Source: Saururus chinensis
Taxonomy: Eukaryota > Streptophyta > Magnoliopsida > Piperales > Saururaceae
DNA: 64,000 nt
Assembly: GCA_035235625.1 (NCBI GenBank)
Contig: CP141140.1
Location: 66,294,782-66,358,781 of the forward strand
Direction of reading: 5' to 3'
The number at the start of each line of letters is the position of its first letter. Position 1 is the first letter of the stretch. Shown one piece after another: positions 47,201 through 58,974 of this stretch. The notes under the pieces are model-generated. The model made no database searches. It was given only the letters and a program-made list of their open reading frames with translations, and had not been told where the DNA came from. The translations under genes and the position numbers were made by a program.

Positions 47201-48080
47201 CCCAAGGACTGTCCGAGTCGCTGGAATCCAATGATTTCGGTGGCCTAGGCTCAACCACTGCTTTTCCTCACCTTCGAAACCGTCAACGCCTCACTGCCCA
47301 GAGCTGTGATTTATCATCTCCTTGTCCATGGTCTTCATGGCCAAGACCCGCCAACATGGCCTGTGCAAACAAGGCTAGCACGCCCAGGCCAGAAAGCTAG
47401 ACTAGAATCATCGACAATGGCCAATCATTGGATTGGCCAGCAGGCAATTGCAAGCCAAAAGACGGGTATAAATTAAAAGTGAAATGATTTTATCTTAACC
47501 ACAAGGGGGAAAATATTGTATTAATTAAACCGTACCTCGATGGCCAAGTTGTCATCAATCCACCGCCGTTGAATCCTCGCCAGAGCCGCGCCAGAGCCTA
47601 ATCGAAAAAAATTCTATCCGATGCTCCTCCTCCTTCCCTTAACGGTCCAAAAGCTCCCCCCTTAAAAGCCCTAATTATCTTTTTATAAACATAGGGATTA
47701 GAAACCCTAATCCCTCTAGGAGTTGGGCCAAAACTCCCCCAATTAGGCCACTTAATTGGGCCCTTAATACATAATTTTGTAACATTAATTAATTGGGCCT
47801 GTACAGTGATTTAAATGAACAATTCACATGTCCAAATCGGGTAAACAAGCCTTGTATGTTATGACAAACTTCGAACGGTCATATCTCCCTCATCTGAACT
47901 CCTATTCACGTATTCTTGGTGAGGTTTCAAAGCTCCTTCTGTTTACTTTCCAACCACATAGTCTCAACCACTAATTTCAGCCATTGATCAAGTTATTCCT
48001 ACAAGAAAGTTAAGGGGTCCAACACCCTAATTTTCATGTGGTCGACTTCGGAAATTTAGAAAATTCCCATACGTTATACA
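44204..48080 (+). mobile_element. Family C LTR-like unit C2
   Basis: It reads TCACGACCTAGATTTTTAAAA at its start, the first two bases TG being lost or displaced next to B1, and closes CATACGTTATACA. About 3.88 kb. It aligns with the outer C unit at both ends: GGGCCAACATCACCCG at 44651 and CATATCTCCCTCATCTGAAC at 47879. It also has TTTTTATAAACATAGG at 47682, which is TATA-like and about 395 bases from the end. No protein. No target duplication could be confirmed. Confidence 0.65.
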
Positions 48081-49253
48081 CGCAGAGCTTCCTCTAATGG
48101 GGAGGTGCAACTACACGATCAAATCAACAACTCCTTAATAGGGCTAAGGGTCAAAAAACCATTTTGAACCCTATCTTGCTCATCAATAAGCCAGGATTCT
48201 GAATGACTATCCCAAATCATATTAGCCCCTTCTAGACTAGGGTTAAAACTTGAAACTGTCATCGATTCATCAACCCAGGAAAACCATCAGGTCAAAGGCT
48301 TTGTTCACTCTATGAACTTGTCTCAGACCCCTCTAAGGTAGTTTAGTCTTTATCTTGATTAGGTGTTCTCGCCCAATCCAAAGCTATCTACCCCATTGAT
48401 TAATCTTTTATTAATCTTAAGCTAATGATAAATTAATATCACAATATCAATAGCAAACATTAAAACAATGACAAGATAAATAATACAAACCTACATAGGT
48501 CCAAGCAAATCATAATATCAAGCATCAAACTCGATAATGATATAAGAAATGTTCGAGCACTCGTGCCTTAACCCTCCTTGGGTTAACTGATTAAACCTTT
48601 ATGAAAACTAGTCATAATGCACCTAAGGGCATTAAGGTAATTATTCCACATTGGACATGTTCCTCACAATTCTTGTGTAAGTCTGTGACTTCTCTAAAGG
48701 TTTTAGTATCTTGTTGGCTCATTAATTTCATTCACGTGAATGCCAGCTGGTCTACTTAGGATTATTTATGTCTTTTTGTTCATGGCTTCCCTGAACCTTG
48801 ATGGGTCCAAAACTAATCCTATGTGTACACCTTGATGTTATGAAAATTGAGGTAATTTTCTTGTTTAATGGGGACGTGAACCCCTTGAACTTACCCTGGT
48901 TCAATTAACAGTCTTACCTTAACCCTAAAAAATAATCAATAATCTATTTACTGGGATTTTTCCCTAGCTTGTGAATTGGTCTAAAATTATGGTACACATA
49001 CACCTATTACTAGAATTTTTATTATTTTTAAATTCGACTCATAGGCCCCTGAACCGGAGCCCTTCAATCGGGTACGTGGACCATGACTTAGCTATAAGTG
49101 TAAAATAGCCAGGCCCAATGTTCCGTTTTTAGGCCGGTCTAGCTCGATTTGGAATCGTCATCTTCTTCTCCTCTGTGCACTATCTGTAGGAAGGAGATGA
49201 TGGCTCCAAGGACATGGCGGCCCATCGACCAGACCACTGGGAAGCAAAGTGAC
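48081..49253 (+). mobile_element. Outer family C unit, middle part
   Basis: It resumes the outer C unit where the 5' part stopped, at about position 985 by comparison with C2. It shares CACTC-ATGAACT-GTCTCA and CTTGATTAG-TG-TCTC phrases with C2 at 45550-45620. It ends at the D insertion, where the target copy GTGAC is at 49249-49253. Confidence 0.6.
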
Positions 49254-49840
49254 TGTGAAGACCCGACCCGAGCCGGGCCCACAAAATCACTAATAGGAAA
49301 TTTTCTCTTTGCTTGAGCCAGGAATCATCGTCTGAGTACGAGAGGTACAACGTTCGTCTACGCACTACAGAGCTTTAAGGCTTCCTCGTACGTAGACTTA
49401 GGTTGTAACGAACACGTAGACACGACGAAGCTTCATAGTTTGTCGCGTGTAAAACAAAATAAAACATATTATTATAATGATTTGGATCGGGCCAACGTTG
49501 CCTTGCTGTTGGTTGCCTACGTACGTATTGGATATTATCCCAATACGATCGGATCCGAACGTAGTTCTGCCTAATGGCTACTACATACTACAAACATCAC
49601 AAAATCATACGTATAAAATACATATCTCCAAATATTTAATCGGAGTATACAAACACTCATCATATATCGGAGTCAAGCGGAAGTTAATAAATTAACGGAA
49701 TCGTACATCTCGCTCTACCATAGAGCGGGATCGAAATCTCATACACGTATCTCGCTCTATCACTGAGCCGAGACCGAGAACACAAATTACATGTCTCGCT
49801 CTACCCTAGAGCGAGACCACACACGTCATATAAGTATACA

Positions 49841-50160
49841 TCATGGCATCTAGGCACATAGCATAGTATATAGGCACATAGCATGGCATATAGGCATATA
49901 GCATAGTATATAGGCACATAGCATGGCATATAGGCACATAGCATGGCATATAGGTACATAGCATAGTATATAGGCACATAGCATGGTATATAGGCACATA
50001 GCATGGTATATAGGCACATAGCATAGTATATAGGCACATAGCATGGCATATAGGCACCTAGCATGGTATATAGGTACATGACATAGTATATAGGTACATG
50101 GCATAGTATATAGGCACATAGCATAGTATATAGGCACATAGCATGGCATATAGATATATA
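49841..50160. repeat. 20-bp tandem array, sixteen units
   Basis: Unit of the type GCATAGTATATAGGCACATA, repeated in exact 20-base register for about 320 bases. Variants alternate (GCATGGCATA or GCATAGTATA; GCACATA, GTACATA or GCATATA). Patterned variants suggest later expansion of multi-unit blocks. Confidence 0.95.
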
Positions 50161-50497
50161 GCATATAGGTATAGTAGCGGGATACAGAGTTGCTTACTGC
50201 CCTTATGTCTCGTATAGTAGAGGTACACGGAGTTGCTCACACGAGCATCCTTCCCTTCAGATCCGAAGATATTAGACGGAGCTTCCTCTAGCCTTCATAC
50301 GTTCCTCGTCTTGTACAGAAAGACTATGTATAAATGTTCTCCTTGCCGGAGACTCTTCTCGTTTCCTGTGCCCGTGAGTGGCGGACAGAACCTCCCCTAG
50401 TCTAGATTACTTCTCTTGATGTAGCTTGGCAACTTCGGACAAAATCCCGTCTTGCTTCGGGCCCATATTTCTTGTTCGTTGCTCGAGGATGACGGGT

Positions 50498-51000
50498 GGA
50501 GCCTCTACTTGTCTCGGGGCATTTCCTCCTTATACGGTTGCCGAATCAAAGAATGGACCTCTCCATTGCGTAGAACATACTTGATTTAGTCAAGAACACC
50601 TCTTGGACTGACTAAATCGGAGTTGGGATGGCCATAAACAGAGAAAACAAAGTTTGTCGGTACGGGTAGAACCTTTCTTTGTCTTGGGGCGTTTCCTCTT
50701 CATACGATTGCCAACTCAGAAAACGGAACCCTCCACCACGTAGAACATACTTGATTTAGTCAAGAACGCCTCTTGGACCGACTAAATCGGAGTTGGGATG
50801 GCCAGAAACAGAGAAAATGAAGTTCTTCGGTGCATGAAGATAACAGACATGACCTCCTCTTGTCTTGGGACGTTTCTTCATCATACGGTCTCCAACTCGA
50901 AGAACGGGCAGCTCCATTGCGTAGAGCATACTCAATTTAGTAGGAAACGGGTCTTGAACGGCCTTAATCGACCTCAGAACGGTCAGAAACGGGGGTAGAG
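50498..51000. repeat. Three-unit 170-180-bp repeat in element D
   Basis: Units begin near 50498, 50671 and 50850. Each has CTTGTCT-GGG-GTTTC, ATACGGT-GCC, CGTAGAACATACTTGATTTAG and AATCGGAGTTGGGATGGCC-type text. The third unit is the most diverged. They lie upstream of the TATA box and could be promoter repeats. Confidence 0.85.
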
Positions 51001-51039
51001 AAGTTCTGCCTGAAGAATGGAATGAAATGGGGTATATAT

Positions 51040-51225
51040 AGCCCCCGAGCCGCGCCGAAACCGCGACTGCGCCGCTGGTTTCGGGCGGCGGCGCCCGCAG
51101 TACGCGCGCGGCGCCCGCGGTAACGCGCGGCTCGCGCCCGTGCGTTACGCGGGTCGCGCCCGTGCCGCGGAAACGCCGCGCCCGCGTTACCGCGGGCGCG
51201 CGCGGTTTCGCGGCCGCGCGCCATT
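51040..51225. other. Extreme CpG-dense patch in element D
   Basis: About 185 bases made almost only of GCGC, CGCG and CCCGCGG-type words, directly after the TATA box. Short phrases such as GCGGCGCCCGC and CGCGGGCGCGCGCGG recur. Open frames here are Ala/Arg/Gly composition effects. Confidence 0.9.
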
Positions 51226-51592
51226 TCTTTTTTTTATTTTTTATTTTTAAATCCAAAACTTCAAACGCGCGTATCTTCCTACCCCGGATTCGGATTCGCG
51301 CGTTCTAGGTACCGTTGGACTCGTATCGATGAGCCCTTCAATACCAACCTACTTAAAGCAGAAAAACACACTATTTCCAAGTAGGTCCCGCCTATAAAGC
51401 ACGTTTCTCAAATATCGTAATTTTCGGTCCCGACCTCTGTTTCGCGCGTTCTTTGAATCGTTACGCTCATTATGCCAAGCTCTACCTGGCTACGGGTATT
51501 TCATATAATGAAAACCCTTAACATTAATCTTAAATTACCAAATTACCCTTAACCCTCCCGGGTTAAGCGTAATCGAAAAACGGGTCGTTACA

Positions 51593-53713
51593 GTGACGGA
51601 GGTTGAGAAGTTCTCAACCATCGTCCGCCACACACGCCACCGCCCATGTCTCCAACAGAGGGTCGTGGAAGGCTTTATGAAGCAGTGGCGGCCTATAGTT
51701 GTTGTGCACGGTGGATCACCAGTCAGACGGTGGCGAAAAATAGCCGGAGTGGGACAGGTTGTCACAGGGTAGCGAAGCGGACTATTCGTGACACGTGCTG
51801 GGGCACACACATGTGTGGAAGTGTTGTATACAAAGTGTGTATGTATTGCGAGAACTACCCATAGTGTTGCACACCTTGTATGCAGGCGTAGTGGGGAAGG
51901 CCCACAATGTTGCGCAATATGTGTGCGCAACGTTGTGCAAAATCCACACAGCGATGCACACACATAGCTAGCTATGTTGGGACACATGGTTGGCAGCACA
52001 TCTTTGGATTCTTAAGATGTCCCCTCCCCCCTAAATAGTGTTGGAGAGTCCTTTGGAGTGTTTTGGGGCCATTTGGCAAACTTTCGAGGAACTGTGCTCA
52101 TATAGCCACTTTGGCTGCCACTCAAGTAGAATGGAAAAAATCTCTTATGCTATATTGGGGGGGACATGGTGAGCTGAAATGTTAAAGCTGTTGGTATGAT
52201 GCCTAGCGTTGTAACTAGCTGTCTTGGATGGCAATGAAGGCTTGTTGTGTTGCTAGCTATCATGCCAAGAGCCTCATCCGCTGTGAGATGGGGCTCTCCG
52301 ACCTACGGGGCGGCCGTCTTGCCTTATGTTAGTGTTGGATACAAAGACCCTTGCATGCACATGGCTGAGATGGATTGTTCGGATGTATGAGTTGCCTAAG
52401 TTGGATTTGTGCATCGCAAGGAGGTGTCCCCCTCTGGCTAGCATGCTTGGGTAATGTCCTGGCACGTTCACACGTCCACCTTAGGACGGGTTCATTGCTT
52501 GGCTTCACGGGCTAGACGCTTGGTCGAATGGCACAGGGTCATGGCCTTGACAAGAATGGCTTACACACTTGGCAATTTGGCCTTGCAAGTGCTGCACGGT
52601 AGGCATTTCCCGAGCGTCTCCGTGACATAGCATAGAGGGCAAAAGGCACACAGTGGAAACCCACCAGACCATCTTGCAGCAAATCCTCTGCCATCAACGA
52701 AGACAATGAAAATGGGAAGAGGGAAGGAGAGAGATGCCAGAACCACCTGCTTGTGAAAACTGGTGGAAAGGGCGCCCGCCATGAGGGCAAATCCGAACTC
52801 TTTGGATTCCTTTTATTGTCATCATTGGATGCCGACCAACTAGCTGGAGAAGAGTAGACCAGAAAAAAAACTTTTGTTTTCTTCCCCGATGACAAAACGA
52901 CACTCTCCTATCATTAATTACCGGTGACCGGGGGTGTGGCCTAAGAAGGGTGTCTAACCGGGAGCAAGAAATTGGCCGGCCGACGAAGGCGGGTCAGCAA
53001 TCCCATTGTCCCTTTTCCACTGCCTTTAATATTAATCGGTATTAATAATAAAGTTCTAACAACAAATTCAGTCATACCTTAAATTAACACCCTTTAATCT
53101 TGATTGAAGGATGAAGACGGTAATCCTACCACAAATATTGTGTTGTCATCGATCCACCGCCTGTCTTCTAGCTCATTCTTCTCCGACTCCGTCACTAGCC
53201 ACCTTCGCCGGAAAATCTCCATGGCGGCTTCCTCTCTCCTCCCCTAAGGGCCAAAAAGCTCCCTTAACTATGCCCTAAGCATCCCTTTTATAAGAGCGGG
53301 GATTAGGGTTCCTAATCCCCTTAGAAGTTGGGCCAAACCTCCTCACTTAGGCAACCTAGTTGGGACTCTCATAATTAATTTCGTAACTCTAATTAATCGG
53401 GCCCACAAAATTACTTAAACGGCCCAAATACATGTTTAAATCAGGTAAACGGGCCCTATTCGATATATTCAACTTCGAACAGTTGTATCTCCCTCATCCG
53501 AACTCCAATTCATGTGTTCTTGGTGGCATTTTAAAGCTCTTTCTGTATACTTTCTAACTACATAGCACCAAAAGAGAAGGCTTTGTTTTGTAGGGTTTTG
53601 GCCATAATTTCTAACCATTGAGTAAGTTACTCTCATGATAAGGTTAAGGGGTCAAAGAACCTAATTTTCATGTATTTAATTTTCAAATCCAAGGAAAAAT
53701 CTAGGATATTATA
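51593..53713 (+). mobile_element. Outer family C unit, 3' part
   Basis: It aligns with C2 in order: ATCCACCGCC (53153), TTTTATAAGAGCGGGGATTAGG (53286, TATA-like), GAAGTTGGGCCAAA, ATCTCCCTCATCCGAACTCC (53490) and CCTAATTTTCATGT. It closes with GATATTATA before GAATA. The section 51650-52950 is not matched to C2 by eye and holds only composition-driven frames. Confidence 0.65.
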
Positions 53714-53718
53714 GAATA

Positions 53719-55935
53719 TTTGGATATGTAAGAAAGACTTAGGGTGGAGATGACTAAGCTAATGCAAGTAAACAATGAAGGTAAATTATACATTGTTGTT
53801 GAAGCCAGTTGAAAAAAGAAAAAAAAGATCTTTCTTTGTAAACCGGTAACTTTGTATCTTTGTTTACAATAATGCATATTTTAGTATGGATAGATTGTCC
53901 CATGGTTTTTCCCAAGGAGGGTTTCCACATAAAAATTGTCTTGTCTTTGTTTGCTTTGACTTACATGATTCAGTGGAGACATAGGAATATGACGGATTAA
54001 TATAAAAAATTGATTTTGATTTTTGACAAATGAGAAGATATGTCTTCTAGTTTAATCGTAAACTAGAGGCACTATATTTTTCTCGGTTTGTCCACCCTTA
54101 AACAGATGCTTGGAATCCTATAATACTTCTTAAACCAAATCAATAGGCCTATAATTGAATAATTTTGACAATTTCAAGTATTATGCCTATAATATCCTGA
54201 TAACAATGTTGTGCATATTAGTCAAATAAGACATTGTAGATTAGTAATGATATCCCCCACAAGAGTCCATGAAGATTTTGGACTCCTACGTGAATCCTTA
54301 AAACAAATCAATAAGTTGCAATTACATAACATTGGTTAGATACCATATTAGTTTTTGGTCAATTAGTTGTTGACATTGTTTCGATCATTTAGAAACCCTT
54401 GAGTTCTTGATGTAAAGCCTATTAAGGCCTTGATAATGATACTACCAACAAGATTATCCAAACTAAATCACCTCCTACATTTAAGCCACCTATGGTTGGT
54501 ACATATAGAGATATGTATTGTAATATCTTATTTTAGTGAGCAAAACAATGTCAAGATGACATGTAATTTGAGTCATAGGATAGATTGTTTGTTGCTCAAT
54601 ATCATATGGTAAAGATGAAGTAGACTAGAAGATTTAGAAGTGTTTTGGTAGGTAAAAACATACTCACATTCACATACTTAAGATAATTGGATTATCATAT
54701 TGGAGTGTGAGAAAGAGTGTAGGAGATTTTTGAATGAAAACTGTGTTTTTGTTCATTAGCGATCGCTCACTAATGATCATTTGATCAATTGGCCTTGAAT
54801 GTTTTCGCAATGTCTTATGCAACACAGAACGATTGCTCGCCAGGTGGCTAGATTGATCGGTGCTAGATTCCAGTAGAGTGAATGATTGATCACACTAAAC
54901 AATTATTTGTCGCTCATATGTAAGATTAGTTTATAGTAACTTGAAAGATCAATCACTGTGTGGAAAGATCGATTAGATGCTAATAAGGAGTCTAGTTACC
55001 TAAACAATTGATTACATATTAGATAGATTCCAATAACCCAATTGATAGATCATTTTATTAAAGGATTGATCGATTGCACATGTGTTTAAATAATACAGGG
55101 ACGATCAATCTCCATGAGAAACAATCAATCACTTCAACACACAGTTTCCTAAAACAGTCTATTTTGAATGAAATTAGATTCCTATTCAAAATCTAACACC
55201 TAAATCGATAGTTGTCTATATAAATGGTGTTTTGGATGTTAGAATATAAGAGGGAAGTCATTGTTAAGGTAGAGAGAGATTGATGAGTCTACTCTATTGA
55301 GCTTTGAGTGATTAGAGTTTTCCATTGACTATATGCTTTGAAGAAGAAAACTACTTAGCCAAAGGGATCCTACAATTGTTCAATTCATGAATTGTTGGTG
55401 AGAATTTATTCACAAACACACAACACACAATAGTTGCTAAAGGGAGCTAATTTGTAAAGGGATGTTGAAGAAGCTTCATCACTACAGTCAAAGACAGTTT
55501 GATTGGTGGAGTGCTATTGAAGAATACGAAGATCAAACTCGAAGGAAAAAACATCAAGGAGGTGTCTTGGTGGCCAAAAAATTGCTAGAGAAGGGACTTT
55601 TAGTGAATTGAGAGGTTGGTTGTTTAAGTCTTATAGGATCTTTACTTCACAGTGCATTTGTCCAGCTGAAGAGACATATTGACTGCTATTTTTTCAATTT
55701 AGGTTTTCACATAAGATCACTAGTGTGTTTATGCATTTTGCATGATTGTTGGATTTGCGCTAGTATTAGTAGTTTTAATTCTATTATATATTTCAGCGCA
55801 ATAAGGCCACATCTTGTAGTCTCTTACCTTGGTAAGGTATTTGGACTAGAGGTACTATAGTGACCCCTTGCAAAAAGAAGAGTATTATACTCCCAACCTT
55901 CCCCTTAGGTTGTGTTTTATTATAACTCAAAACTC
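53719..55935 (+). mobile_element. Copia-like LTR end and a second LTR-like stretch
   Basis: 53719 to about 54000 continues the LTR split at 34391 (GGTTTTTCCCAAGGAGGGTTTCC near 53910). 54490-55935 shares with 33790-34000 the GATAAAGATGAAGTAG, CACACTTAAG-like and GTTCATTAGCGATCG-like phrases. It has its own TATA-like CTATATAAATGG at about 55217. It may be another member of the same LTR group. Ends and primer-binding site were not found. Confidence 0.4.
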
Positions 55936-58275
55936 CACACATGACTATGTCATCTGTAATTCCTTCTTTATATTCCCTTTATACTTAGTCTGAATTTGTG
56001 CAAATCCATGTTTTTTTCATGGAAGTGAATCTTTTTTCTCTTGCATCAAAATTATTCCCTCGTGAACTCTACAAAGGAGCCTTTATGTTGTGTCAAAATT
56101 GTCTTCCAAGTGGTTTGATGATTAATGACTCCTATTTTAGCTATCTTTGCTAATCACCACAATATCATATATAGAGAACTTATCACCACATATCATATAA
56201 ATAAACTAAGATAATCATAGGAAAGAAATTGCACAAAGTATTAATAATCATTTGCTGATGATAATCTAAACTAAATTATTTTTCCAAGTTTGTTCCACAA
56301 AGGAGATATCTATGGATGCTACTAAAAAATGTAACAAACTTGAGGACACCAGAATTAGATAAGGAGGGTGACACCGAAGAATCAAGATAAATGATGCAAG
56401 TTGGTTTAGAAAGAATGCTTCTTATTGATAGGTAGTAACCAATATTTTAGAAGGAATTTTGTCGAAATTGTTGACGAATGTAATACAATTTATTTTAATT
56501 GCATTTTAATCATATTGAAAAGGGCAAAAATCATATTTAGGTAATTTCTTGGCAAAAAACTCAATGGGATTGCATGACAATGCCCTTCAAACATTATACT
56601 CTTGAATGTGCTAATAATTTTTTATGAATTTTATTTACAATGAGACTTGGAAGAGAGTTAGCAATCATATCAAGTTCAAAAATCTCACTTGAAGAAGAAA
56701 AAATAAATAAATATTCTCATTAAATATTATATTGAGGCATGTGCTATTTGGGGTGATTTCTTATGACTTTCTTATTTGTTATTTGGGACTTTGAGAGAGA
56801 GTTGTTTTTGCATATCTAAGTTCAAAATTCCAACTCGATGAATTAGAGAATCATATGTAGCATGGTTGAGGTTTGCGAGTGACTAATACATGGCCAAGGG
56901 TAACACTCCGCCTTAAGAATGTTTGTGAAAATGGGAACTCTCTCAATGTAAAACTAGGAAAGATGTCTAAACCCATTAGGCACTAAATGTCCCCCTCGAA
57001 GGTGCATGACCTTAACAACCACAAACTAATCATATTGTCTTCTGAAAATTTTTCTCAACTAATATCTTCATTATTCACCTTGTTATTTTGCAAAGGAAGC
57101 TTCTACCTCATACTCCTTTTCAATTTTGTTAATTAATTACTTCCAAAGTAATTTGCCTTTGTAAGATACACGTGTACTTACAATTTACTTAAGAGTAAGA
57201 TAAAATATTTTTCCCAAATTTATTTTTAGTCCAAAATTTATTCATTAATTAAAATTTTTATTTTTAAGACTATTGTAATTGATTGATCATACTTTGTGAT
57301 ACAACACATGCATTTTACAGGTACAAATTTACTAATATACAAAATTGAAGAAGATTAGATGTAACAAATATTTTCAAATGCGTGACTCTTTTGTTCAATT
57401 TCAATTTTCTTCTGTCATACATTTTTATGAAAATATAAATAATTTTGAAGGTGGGACATCATATATAGATGTTCGAAGAGAGTTTGTGCAATTTGTGCAC
57501 CACTTACAATATAGATCAAAGACAACAAATTCTTTGATTATTTTTTACTAAATTTCAACCTTATGGATTAGGAAAAATGAATCCATTTTATGCAATGAGC
57601 CCAGGTAAGGTCGGTCCATCTCTAAGATGCATCATTTGGTTGTTCACACATTCTTGATCTTATCATGCAAACATTGTTTCCTTAAAAGTTTAAATCATTA
57701 ACCGTTATATACGCTCCAAATAGTTGGTGACATTGATTTGGGTACCTCTTCTTTTAACTCATCCAACATTTTATAATATTTTCAAAAGAAGAACAAAGGA
57801 TGAAACATGCAAATAAGCATTTAAGTGAAGAATCTTGTATCAATTTGTGAATTTAATATTTTTTTCTTGGGTGCCACCATAATGCCCATAGACCAAAAAT
57901 CAATTGAGGACTCGAGATGTGACTAGGGGTGCTAATGAGCTGAGCTAGCTCCTTGAGCAATTTGATTCACTAAAAAAAGAGATTTCACGAAAAATCAATG
58001 GTGGTTTCAAGTTTTTGTACAAATTTAGGATTTTGTGTTTTTGATCAAAATTGATTGTTGGTCCAGTTAGAAAGGTTGATCTACTCATTGAGATATACCT
58101 TAGGTTCAAATTTGGAGTTATTATGACATAAAAGTTTTTTATGGTTATTTAAAATTCAAAATTTGATATTTGGCATGCATTTCAAGGAGCTTTTGAAATT
58201 CTAGGATGTTTATTATTGTCATATTTTTCCTAGTTTATGTTTAGCCCTAGGTTGCTTTATTATTATTTAATCTAG
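55936..58275. other. AT-rich internal sequence, nothing recognised
   Basis: No gag-pol, RNA gene or conserved domain is visible. The short frame 57345-57551 is unassigned. Confidence 0.4.
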
Positions 58276-58974
58276 ATGAGGAGACCTAAGAAGCAAAAGA
58301 CCGTTGAGTCCAGCTCAAGGGGCCCAAGGGCATCCAAGAGTGGCTCGTATAGGTTGAGACATATTATATGCAAGAGAAGTTTTCATATATCCTTACAGAC
58401 AATGATAGGGTGGATTGAGGCTCAACCATATTGGATGAAATACTTTTGCACTATATCTACATCGAGTTAGAGTGTGTACCCTAGGCTAGTCAAGCAGTGG
58501 TCTGCATCACTCTGTTTGGAGGATGATGGTGTACTTGTTGGAGTTGCAAGAGAAATTCAGGTGAGAGTGATACTTGACATGAGAGTGATACTTGACATAA
58601 TTGCTGGTGTTATTGGTTATGAGAGGAGAGAGCTCACTTTCCACAGTTTGATGAATATGACTTTCCACTTGAAACTAATCTGATTGGTAGTTTACTTAGA
58701 TTGCCGAGAGGACTAGGGCTAGAAGTGTCATTAGTTGTGCATTCTATGATACAAGATTTTAGGCTACTTCATGTCATTGCTCAATATGACATTCAAAGTT
58801 CTAGGAAGGAGAGAGTAGATATGATGATGACACAACTTCTAAACCTTTTAGCACAACCACAACTAGAGTTGGATCTGCCTTCTATCATTTTTGCATAGCC
58901 ACAAACATGAGATATTGCCTTATCCATACATCTTGTGCTAGATTTTCACTGTGGTTCATGTGAGGATATCTAGA

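Larger units (their letters stand above)
49254..51592 (+). mobile_element. Family D 2.3-kb solo-LTR-like element with perfect GTGAC target duplication
   Basis: It starts TGTGAAGACCCGACCC and ends ACGGGTCGTTACA (2339 bp). It is flanked by GTGAC at 49249-49253 and 51593-51597. It contains a 20-bp array, a 170-180-bp repeat block, a TATA box (GTATATATAGCC at about 51030) and a very CpG-rich patch. The phrase GGGCCAACGTTGCC near 49491 and the following CTACGTAC are shared with family C at a similar place. No protein-coding sequence; the open frames over the 20-bp array are artefacts. Confidence 0.88.
34392..53718 (+). mobile_element. Nested LTR complex bounded by GAATA target duplication
   Basis: GAATA at 34392-34396 and again at 53714-53718 flanks a unit that starts TGTCACGACCTAG and ends GATATTATA (a decayed TTACA-type end). 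The outermost layer is a family C LTR-like unit made of 34397-35380, 48081-49253 and 51593-53713, about 4.27 kb when joined. Inside it sit B1 with A2, C2 and D (listed separately). No gag, protease, reverse transcriptase or integrase was recognised in 19 kb. Confidence 0.75.

Noticed and set aside
49841..50160. Array that could be mistaken for CRISPR
   Set aside because: Units are contiguous with no unique spacers, and the genome is a plant's.
49801..50240. Three overlapping minus-strand frames rich in Cys, Tyr and Met
   Set aside because: They are translations of the 20-bp array (period 20, so the three frames cycle). No start context and no family.
51646..52903. Frames in the outer C unit after element D
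   Set aside because: No motif, no conservation with C2, and strand-symmetric. Judged chance frames in GC-richer DNA.
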